A DNA stretch of 7,244 bases from Cyanobacteriota bacterium. GTDB lineage: Bacteria > Cyanobacteriota > Cyanobacteriia > PCC-6307 > Cyanobiaceae. This document shows, one piece after another, positions 1 through 4,562 of this stretch. The notes beneath the pieces are model-generated. The model was not told the DNA's origin, did not search any database, and saw only the letters and a list, made by a program, of their open reading frames with translations. Position 1 is the first letter of the stretch. The number at the start of each line of letters is the position of its first letter. The translations under genes and the position numbers were made by a program. The stretch lies in contig CANHSW010000103.1 in NCBI GenBank assembly GCA_947463165.1, forward strand, positions 1-7,244, in the 5' to 3' direction.

Positions 1-260
1 CGGCGCAGGGGGTTGTGGCAGCGGCGGGTCCACAGCTCCACCCGACTGGCGAAAATCTGGCTGAAACCCAGCTGTTCGCTGATCAGCACCAGCGCCTCAC
101 CGCCGTTCAAGTCGATGGCCTCGGTGGCCAGCAACAGCAGGTCGAGCCGCTCCAGGCCCCGGCGGGGCAGGTGCTGGCCGGCGTAGCTGGGCTCAGCTGG
201 ATTACCAGACGGGCTGGACTGGCTGGCGGAGCCGGAGGGGGCAGCGAAAACTTCGGGCAT
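1..260 (-). CDS. Conserved cyanobacterial protein of unknown function, DUF3038-like (N-terminal part)
   Basis: The reading frame is open from an ATG at 258-260 to the left edge, giving 86 complete codons of a protein that continues outside the window. After a low-complexity, Ser/Pro-rich leader (about residues 8-25) comes a conserved-looking block, LPRRGLERLDLLLLATEAID, at residues 31-50, then NGGEALVLISEQLGF (52-66) and RVELWTRRCHNPLR (73-86). From memory this matches the cyanobacteria-restricted family DUF3038; no function is known to me. An in-frame TGA lies about 12 codons upstream of the ATG. A GTG eight codons upstream is the only other start in between. No Shine-Dalgarno sequence is visible. 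The gene is divergent from apt. The coding call is strong and the family name moderate. Confidence 0.72.
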   Translation of the reverse strand, partial: MPEVFAAPSGSASQSSPSGNPAEPSYAGQHLPRRGLERLDLLLLATEAIDLNGGEALVLISEQLGFSQIFASRVELWTRRCHNPLR

Positions 261-301
261 GGTTGCGATGATGCCAGCAACCACACCTCAACGTCACCTC
301 C
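261..301. promoter_or_regulatory. 41-bp divergent intergenic region between the DUF3038-like gene and apt
   Basis: Both divergent genes must take their promoters from these 41 bp or from inside each other's coding sequence. No convincing -35/-10 pair is visible. There is a 7-bp inverted repeat, TGGTTGC (260-266) and GCAACCA (277-283), with a 10-nt spacer. The 9-mer CATGGTTGC occurs as a direct repeat at 258-266 and 301-309, each copy covering a start codon. These could be an operator or simply chance in a short sequence. Confidence 0.35.
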
Positions 302-865
302 ATGGTTGCCCTGCCTGCAAACTGCGATGACTCGACAGCTAGCGGCATCGATCTGCGGCGGCTGGTGCGGGATGTGCCCGATTTCCCCAAACCCGGCATC
401 CTGTTCAGGGATCTCACCCCGCTGATGCGCGATCCCCAGGGCTGGCGGGAGGTGATCCGCCAACTGGAACAGCTCTGTGAACAGCTGCAGCCGGAACTGA
501 TTGTGGGTATCGAATCGCGGGGCTTCATCGTGGGCACCGCCTTGGCCACCATGGTGGGCCTGGGCTTTGTGCCGGTACGCAAGCCAGGCAAATTGCCCAG
601 TGAAGTAATCACCGTGGAATACGAACTGGAATATGGCAAAGACAGTCTTCAGATTCACGCCGATGCCCTAGCGGGCGGCCAGCGGGTGTTGATCATCGAC
701 GACCTGCTGGCCACCGGCGGTACGGCGGCGGCCTGCGCCGAGCTGGTGGTCGCCGCCGGCGGCAACCTCTGCGGCTTTGGTTTTGTGGCCGAACTGGCCG
801 GCCTCGATGGCCGCAGCCGCCTACCCCAGGATCAACCGGTGCAGTCGCTGATTATCTACAGCTGA
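302..865 (+). CDS. apt: Adenine phosphoribosyltransferase
   Basis: This cytoplasmic enzyme converts adenine and PRPP to AMP and pyrophosphate, a purine salvage step. The 187-residue product fits the usual 170-185 plus a short N-terminal extension. The family core begins at [18 protein letters not shown] (residues 15-32). ESRGFIVG (71-78) and the flexible catalytic loop RKPGKLP (93-99) follow. The acidic [16 protein letters not shown] segment is at 107-122, and the PRPP-binding signature [13 protein letters not shown] at 129-141 carries the two adjacent Asp residues 133 and 134. The ATG at 302 is the first start in frame that keeps the core intact. No ribosome-binding site is evident, which is common in picocyanobacteria. 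A terminator follows 27 bp after the stop, so apt is probably transcribed alone. It is complete, with no sign of damage. Confidence 0.97.
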   Translation: MVALPANCDDSTASGIDLRRLVRDVPDFPKPGILFRDLTPLMRDPQGWREVIRQLEQLCEQLQPELIVGIESRGFIVGTALATMVGLGFVPVRKPGKLPSEVITVEYELEYGKDSLQIHADALAGGQRVLIIDDLLATGGTAAACAELVVAAGGNLCGFGFVAELAGLDGRSRLPQDQPVQSLIIYS

Positions 866-892
866 TTATCTATTTCTAATTATTTGCGGCTG

Positions 893-913
893 ACCAGCCA
901 TGGCTGGTTTTTT
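893..913 (+). terminator. Rho-independent terminator of apt
   Basis: A perfect 16-bp palindrome, ACCAGCCATGGCTGGT (893-908), is followed by six consecutive T (908-913), the standard hairpin plus U-tract layout. Allowing a CATG loop leaves a 6-bp stem. The opposite strand has no T-run after the hairpin, so it should stop only rightward transcription. The last two T of the tract overlap the stop codon (912-914) of the convergent DUF2949-like gene. Confidence 0.85.
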
Positions 914-1124
914 ATGGCTGATCTTCTTGCCAATCAAATACCTGGGCCAGTTGTTCCAGGCTGAGTAGGCCGTAGCGCCACAGCACCGCCGGCAGGGGGG
1001 CCTGCTCCAGTTCAGCCTGCTTGAGCCCCATGGCCAGGGCGCTCTCGCTGAGGCCGAGCTGGTGGCGCAAAAAGCGCAGCAGAGCCTCCGCCGGCTGCGG
1101 CTGGGGGGTACTGCTGCTGACCAT
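912..1124 (-). CDS. Small conserved cyanobacterial protein, DUF2949-like
   Basis: This 70-residue protein is soluble by composition, with no signal peptide or membrane segment. After a Ser/Pro/Gln leader (1-11), the rest looks helical. The segments AEALLRFLRHQLGLSESALA (12-31) and QAELEQAPLPAVLWRYGLLS (36-55) match, from memory, the cyanobacterial family DUF2949, whose function is unknown to me. The ATG at 1122-1124 gives a length typical of the family. It lies 61 bp downstream of the monooxygenase gene on the same strand, with no clear terminator between them, so cotranscription is likely but unproven. Its stop codon overlaps the T-run of the apt terminator. The gene call is strong because the similarity covers the whole protein; the role is unknown. 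Confidence 0.82.
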   Translation of the reverse strand: MVSSSTPQPQPAEALLRFLRHQLGLSESALAMGLKQAELEQAPLPAVLWRYGLLSLEQLAQVFDWQEDQP

Positions 1125-1185
1125 GGCCGAAAAAGCCGCCTACCACCAGCCTGCCAGCGCCTGGAGATCATCAACTCAGGCCAGC

Positions 1186-2370
1186 TCAGCTAAAGCCATC
1201 CCCCATCAGCGCCAGGCTGAGGCGCCGCAGCGGCGCAAACCTCGCCAGCGACAGCAAGGCCAGGTGTCTCAGGGGCAGTAGCAGCGGCTGTCGATTCGAG
1301 AACAGCCGCACCAACAGGTCGGTGGCCGCCAGGGTTAGCAATAAATCCGGCCAGCGCCTGCTCCCATAGGCCGCCGGCAACCGCTGCACTGGCAACCGGC
1401 CCGCAGCGGCCCGCAGGGCCAGCCGATGCAGCACCGCCACATCGCGCCAGCAGAGGTTGAGGCCCTGCCCCCCTACGGGATGGCAGCGATGGCCACTCTC
1501 CCCCAGCAGGATGGCCCTGCCCCGATGCAGCCGCCGGGCCAGCAGCAGTTGCACGGGAAAGGCCCGCGGCTGCTCCACCAGGGCATCGGGCTGCAAGTGG
1601 GCCGGCAGGGCGCCGGCCAGGGCATCGAGAAAGCTCACATCCGGCAGGCTCTCCAGCTGGCGACAACGAGCCTGGGGGGCACTCCAGACCAGCTGGAAGC
1701 GCCGGCCTCCCAGGGGCAACACCGCAAAGGGGCCCTCCGGTCGAAACAGCTCCCAGGCCTGGTGTTCGCCGCAACCCCGCAGCTCCACCTGGGTGGTCAG
1801 ACAATTTTGGCGATAGGAGTGCTGCCACACGCCGATGCCCAGGGCCTCGCGGCTGGGGGAGAGGGCGCCATCGGCGGCCACCAGCAAATCCCAACTGGGC
1901 TCCTGCTCGCTGGCGGCGGCTGTGGCGGCGGTGTTGCCGAGCCGCAGGGCCACCGCCGGATTGGCGGCGAGTCGATCGTGCAGCACTGTCATCAGCGGCC
2001 GATGGGAGGCGATCCAGCCCACTGCCCCACCGGGGGTGCCATCGGGGGCATTACGGCGCCCGGGGGCCAGATCGGCGCTGCCAAAACTCACCTGGCGAGC
2101 GATCGCCAGATCCGCGAGCTCCAGGTTGGTGAAGGGCACCATCACCGCCCGCAGCTCGGGCCAGAGCCCCAGGCGGATCAGCAGCAGCTGGCTGGAATGG
2201 GTGAAGGCGTAGCCCCGGGAGGATTGCAGCAGCTGGCCGCGATCGAGGGGGTCCACCAGGGTTACCCGCCAGCCGGCATCGGCCAGGGCCAAGGCAGCCA
2301 GGGCCCCGGTGGGGCCAGCCCCGTTGACGCGGGCCCACAGGTGTGGCGAGCTGGAGGGCGGAGGGATCAA
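1186..2370 (-). CDS. UbiH/VisC-family FAD-dependent monooxygenase
   Basis: This is a flavoprotein of the aromatic-ring hydroxylase class that uses FAD, NAD(P)H and O2. Cyanobacterial relatives are commonly labelled UbiH-like, with a suspected role in plastoquinone or another quinone pathway; the substrate is not shown here. From a TTG at 2370 it has 394 residues, a normal length. The dinucleotide-binding GAGPTG is at 17-22, with helix and acidic strand end through VTLVDP (36-41). The DG motif VAADGALSPSR is at 164-174. The third FAD motif, ILLGESGHRCHPVGGQGLNL, spans 287-306, with Glu291 where many relatives have Asp. The frame stays open to a TTG at 2460, but those extra residues are the hli terminator read as codons, so they are rejected. 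Other possible starts are a GTG at 2418 and a CTG at 2340; no Shine-Dalgarno sequence decides between them. Confidence 0.88.
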   Translation of the reverse strand: MIPPPSSSPHLWARVNGAGPTGALAALALADAGWRVTLVDPLDRGQLLQSSRGYAFTHSSQLLLIRLGLWPELRAVMVPFTNLELADLAIARQVSFGSADLAPGRRNAPDGTPGGAVGWIASHRPLMTVLHDRLAANPAVALRLGNTAATAAASEQEPSWDLLVAADGALSPSREALGIGVWQHSYRQNCLTTQVELRGCGEHQAWELFRPEGPFAVLPLGGRRFQLVWSAPQARCRQLESLPDVSFLDALAGALPAHLQPDALVEQPRAFPVQLLLARRLHRGRAILLGESGHRCHPVGGQGLNLCWRDVAVLHRLALRAAAGRLPVQRLPAAYGSRRWPDLLLTLAATDLLVRLFSNRQPLLLPLRHLALLSLARFAPLRRLSLALMGDGFS

Positions 2371-2392
2371 GGGGGAGACGGCGGAATCAGCA

Positions 2393-2412
2393 GCCCGCCA
2401 GCGGTGGCGGGC
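2393..2412. repeat. Hairpin: 8-bp inverted repeat without a T-run
   Basis: The arms GCCCGCCA (2393-2400) and TGGCGGGC (2405-2412) pair perfectly around a GCGG loop. Neither strand has a following T-run, so it is not a canonical terminator. It sits just upstream of the proposed start of the monooxygenase and could form in that gene's leader RNA or back up the hli terminator. Confidence 0.6.
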
Positions 2413-2421
2413 TTGCACAAC

Positions 2422-2448
2422 AAAAAGCCGCAGCAATTTTGCTGCGGC
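2422..2448 (-). terminator. Rho-independent terminator of hli
   Basis: On the minus strand the arms GCCGCAGCA and TGCTGCGGC (within 2427-2448) form a 9-bp GC-rich stem with a 4-nt loop. Five T follow (complement of 2422-2426). The plus strand lacks a T-run after the hairpin, so direction is clear. It lies about 58 bp past the hli stop and should separate hli from the monooxygenase gene. Confidence 0.9.
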
Positions 2449-2453
2449 CCAGG

Positions 2454-2482
2454 CGCCCAAGGCCGATCGGGGGCCTTGGGCG
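2454..2482. repeat. Hairpin: 11-bp perfect inverted repeat between hli and its terminator
   Basis: The arms CGCCCAAGGCC (2454-2464) and GGCCTTGGGCG (2472-2482) are perfectly complementary around a 7-nt loop. This is the longest stem in the window. It lies 24 bp after the hli stop and 5 bp before the T-run terminator hairpin. With no U-tract of its own it may protect the 3' end of the short hli mRNA or help the terminator; that role is inference. Confidence 0.7.
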
Positions 2483-2506
2483 ACGGTGAGCTAGGGGCTA
2501 AACGGC

Positions 2507-2794
2507 TCAGCCGATGCCCAGCAGACCGCGGGTGAAGGACTCGCCGCCCAGGGCCAGTTCGGTGGCCAGCAGGGCGATGAAACCGAGCATCGCCATGCGG
2601 CCGTTCAGCTTTTCGGCCCGCTCATGGAAGCCCCAGCCGCTTTCCACGTCCACCACCTGCATGCGGGGCTCGGTGGCGAAGGCGTTCAAACGGCCGCCAT
2701 CTTCAGTAGTGACGGTGGCGCCGCGGATCACGGGGCCCCGCAGGGGGGAAGCTTCGAGGGCGGACTCGGAAAGGGAAGCGTTGGCCTGGGTCAC
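2507..2794 (-). CDS. hli: High-light-inducible protein (Hlip/SCP), chlorophyll-binding, single TM helix
   Basis: Hlips are thylakoid proteins with one membrane helix that bind chlorophyll and carotenoid and protect photosystems and chlorophyll synthesis under light stress. The 95-residue product carries the signature HERAEKLNGRMAMLGFIALL at residues 57-76, with the chlorophyll-ligand pattern E61-x-x-N64-x-R66 and AMLGF (68-72). The hydrophobic helix runs to about residue 82. A 45-55 residue N-terminal extension precedes it, longer than in the 50-70 residue Hlips, with TEPRMQVVDVESGWGF (41-56) leading into the signature. The start is a GTG, chosen because GGAG lies 6 nt upstream and the extension is in frame. 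Three HLR1-like octamers lie directly upstream and a strong terminator follows, so it is probably a single-gene unit. Which Hli subtype it is cannot be told. Confidence 0.95.
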   Translation of the reverse strand: MTQANASLSESALEASPLRGPVIRGATVTTEDGGRLNAFATEPRMQVVDVESGWGFHERAEKLNGRMAMLGFIALLATELALGGESFTRGLLGIG

Positions 2795-2800
2795 GGTCGG

Positions 2801-2804
2801 CTCC
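2801..2804 (-). promoter_or_regulatory. Shine-Dalgarno sequence of hli
   Basis: GGAG on the minus strand sits 6 nt before the GTG at 2794. It is one of the few clear ribosome-binding sites in the window and supports a GTG start over the internal ATG at residue 45. Confidence 0.65.
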
Positions 2805-2823
2805 GGTGCGTTGATCTGCAGGA

Positions 2824-2851
2824 ACTGTAACGCATTGTTTCGAGATGTAAC
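2824..2851 (-). promoter_or_regulatory. Triple HLR1-like (RpaB-type) high-light box at the hli promoter
   Basis: Read on the minus strand, three octamers occur at exact 10-bp steps: GTTACATC (2851-2844), GAAACAAT (2841-2834) and GTTACAGT (2831-2824), each separated by 2 nt. The published cyanobacterial HLR1 element, bound by the response regulator RpaB, is two octamers (G/T)TTACA(T/A)(T/A) separated by 2 nt. The outer copies match 7 of 8 positions and the middle one 6 of 8. The outer copies also fit a weak core promoter: GTTACA as -35 and TACAGT as -10 with a 16-bp spacer. The array ends 29 nt before the start codon. That overlap suggests repression in low light, by analogy with other hli genes. 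Confidence 0.65.
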
Positions 2852-2930
2852 TTGCAGCAGTTGGGGCCCGCGAAGGCTTCATAGACGCGCTCGGGCCGCC
2901 AGCGTCGACCGCTGTGCTATGGGCTCAGGC

Positions 2931-3578
2931 TCAGCGCAGGCGCCGCTGGCAGAGCTCCTGGAAGGCCGGTCTGAGCAGATATGGGTACTCGCCCACCCAG
3001 ATGTTGAGTTGGGGCAGCCAGGCGTCGCTGAGGGCGGCGATGCGGGAGAAGTCTGGGCGCTCGCTCAGCACCAGGCAGCGCACCACCATGCCGCGACGAA
3101 TCTTCTGATGCTTTTTCACGTAGGGGAAGCGGATCAGCCCCAGGTAGCCCTGCTCGTCCTCCAGCTCCAGACACAGCCAGCTGCGGCGGTTTTCCACCAG
3201 CTCCAGGCGCCCCTGGCGGTCGGTGGTCTCCTGGCGGCCCTCCACCTGCTCGCGGATGAACAGGTTGGCCACCTCGCCCTCAAAAATCGCCGCTGCTGGA
3301 TAGCGGCGCAAGCTGGCGTTGCGGCGGCTGGCCTCCAGGATCGGTCCCCAGAGCATGTAGAGCAGGAACACCACGCCCACCATCAGGGCGATCGGGCCCG
3401 CCTGGCTGGAGAACAGCACGCTCTGGCTGATCAGCAGCGTAATTACACCGCCGATCACCGAGATGAACAGGCGTTGCAGCAATTTTTGGGGGCTGCCGCT
3501 ACTGGCGTTGAACTGGGGGCCGGTGGCCACGGCCGGGATCAGACGGGGCAGCTCACCGGGCCGCAGGGGGATCAACAT
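2931..3578 (-). CDS. Conserved cyanobacterial membrane protein of unknown function
   Basis: The 215-residue protein opens with MLIPLRPGELPRLIPAVATG, then two predicted membrane helices at about 37-57 and 62-80. After them comes an Arg-rich turn, WGPILEASRRNASLRRYP (77-94). A soluble domain of about 120 residues follows: EGEVANLFIREQV (100-112), GRLELVENRR (123-132), RPDFSRIAALSDAWLPQLNI (174-193) and WVGEYPYLLR (194-203). I recall similar proteins across cyanobacteria and in plant plastids, some carrying a doubtful phosphate-transporter label; nothing here supports transport. The two-helix anchor and charged loop after TM2 suggest the large domain faces the cytoplasm. It starts 4 bp after the dapB stop, so the two are probably cotranscribed. 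No terminator is visible after it. The coding call is strong; the function is unknown. Confidence 0.85.
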   Translation of the reverse strand: MLIPLRPGELPRLIPAVATGPQFNASSGSPQKLLQRLFISVIGGVITLLISQSVLFSSQAGPIALMVGVVFLLYMLWGPILEASRRNASLRRYPAAAIFEGEVANLFIREQVEGRQETTDRQGRLELVENRRSWLCLELEDEQGYLGLIRFPYVKKHQKIRRGMVVRCLVLSERPDFSRIAALSDAWLPQLNIWVGEYPYLLRPAFQELCQRRLR

Positions 3579-3582
3579 CGGA

Positions 3583-4440
3583 TCAGATCAGGCGTTCCAG
3601 GCCGTAGACCAGCCCCTCCAGCTGGCGCACCCGGCGCACGCTGAGCAGCACCCCGGGCATGTAGGCGGCGCGATCGATGGTGTCGTGGCGCAGGGTGTAG
3701 GTCTCGCCGGCCGCCCCGAAGATCACCTCCTGGTGGGCCACCAGACCCGGCAGGCGCACGGAGTGCAGCCTCAGGCCACTGTCGCGGCGGCCGCCGCGGC
3801 AACCCGCCAGGCTCTCGTGCTCATCGAGCTCGGGCCGATTGAACTGCTTGCCCAGCTCCTCCATCAGCTCGGCGGTTTTGATGCAGGTGCCGCTGGGGGC
3901 GTCGGCCTTGCGGTTGTGGTGCAACTCGGTGAGCTCGGCGTAGTCGTAGAAGCGGGCGGCGGCGGCGGCGGCCTGCTGCAACAGCACCATGCCCAGGGAG
4001 AAGTTGGGGATCACGGCGCCGCCGACGCTGGCTTTGGCGGCAAAGCTGGCCAGGTCTTGGAGTTGCTCGGGGCTCAGCCCCGTGGTGCCGATCACCGGGT
4101 GCACCCCGTAGGCGATCGCGCCCCGGGTGTGCTCGTAGACCACCGAGGGATGGGTGAAGTCCACCAGCACCGCCCCACCGCCAGGACCGGATTGGCGCAC
4201 GGCCTGGCTGGCCTGGCAGAGGCAGCCCTCAAAGTCGGCGGTAACGGCCACCTCCAGTTCCCCCAGCCTCAGCTCCAGGCCAACGTCTTGGCCCTCCTTG
4301 CCGGGGGTGTTGTCGATGGCGCCCACCAGGTGGCAATCCGGGGCCGCCGTGATCGCCTTCACCACTTCGGCGCCCATGCGGCCCAGGGCGCCGGCCACCA
4401 CCACGGCAATGGCTGAGCTGCTGGGGTTGCTGGTGGTCAT
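3583..4440 (-). CDS. dapB: 4-hydroxy-tetrahydrodipicolinate reductase
   Basis: DapB reduces 4-hydroxy-tetrahydrodipicolinate to tetrahydrodipicolinate with NAD(P)H, in the route to diaminopimelate (peptidoglycan) and lysine. From the ATG at 4440 it has 285 residues, normal for cyanobacteria. The nucleotide-binding VVVAGALGRMG is at 13-23. DFTHP (94-98), GTTG (118-121) and NFSLG (146-150) follow. The catalytic signature ELHHNRKADAPSGT (172-185) contains H174, H175 and K178, which correspond to the His-His and Lys of the Escherichia coli enzyme. RLPGLVAHQEVIFG (229-242) and RHDTIDRAAY (251-260) complete the fold. An in-frame ATG at 4488 would add 16 residues; I reject it because the Rossmann strand starts close behind the later ATG. 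Residues 157-162 are six Ala, all from GCC codons. The unknown membrane-protein gene follows 4 bp downstream. Confidence 0.97.
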   Translation of the reverse strand: MTTSNPSSSAIAVVVAGALGRMGAEVVKAITAAPDCHLVGAIDNTPGKEGQDVGLELRLGELEVAVTADFEGCLCQASQAVRQSGPGGGAVLVDFTHPSVVYEHTRGAIAYGVHPVIGTTGLSPEQLQDLASFAAKASVGGAVIPNFSLGMVLLQQAAAAAARFYDYAELTELHHNRKADAPSGTCIKTAELMEELGKQFNRPELDEHESLAGCRGGRRDSGLRLHSVRLPGLVAHQEVIFGAAGETYTLRHDTIDRAAYMPGVLLSVRRVRQLEGLVYGLERLI

Positions 4441-4562
4441 CGCGGCAGCGAAGGGCAGTGGGGGGCGGCATTCGAGCCTATGGCCCATGGCGCCTGGGCC
4501 ACAGCTCCCGATCCGGTGGGTGGCCTTCGTAGGCTGCCCGCCAGTGCTTCATACCGGTTCAC
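4441..4562. promoter_or_regulatory. Divergent intergenic region between dapB and chlH
   Basis: These 122 bp must hold the promoters of both dapB (leftward) and chlH (rightward). I see no clear -35/-10 pair and no Shine-Dalgarno sequence before either start. A 6-bp inverted repeat, GGCCCA (4482-4487) and TGGGCC (4495-4500), with a 7-nt spacer is the only obvious symmetry. A TAG in the chlH frame at 4530-4532 bounds how far upstream that gene could start. Confidence 0.4.

Noticed and set aside
107..658. 183-residue minus-strand frame overlapping apt and the DUF3038-like gene
   Set aside because: It is out of frame with the DUF3038-like protein and antisense to apt, and its Pro/Ala/Ser-rich C-terminal part looks like a GC-rich shadow.
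1426..2535. 369-residue plus-strand frame opposite the monooxygenase
   Set aside because: Its product is Gly/Gln/His-rich low-complexity sequence typical of the antisense of GC-rich genes, and the minus strand encodes a full FAD-monooxygenase motif set.
2914..2930. Possible terminator after the unknown membrane protein gene
   Set aside because: I looked in the minus-strand sequence from 2930 to 2852 and found only weak, interrupted pairing and no T-run.
2514..3644. 376-residue plus-strand frame opposite hli and the membrane protein gene
   Set aside because: It crosses three features on the other strand, including the hli promoter, and shows no recognisable domain; the Hli signature and HLR1-like array lie on the minus strand.
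3463..4416. 317-residue plus-strand frame opposite dapB
   Set aside because: It is Gly/Ala/His-rich with no motif, whereas dapB on the other strand has all catalytic residues.
4482..4500. Inverted repeat upstream of chlH as a terminator or operator
   Set aside because: It has only a 6-bp stem, no T-run and no match to a known operator, so it is recorded only as part of the intergenic region.
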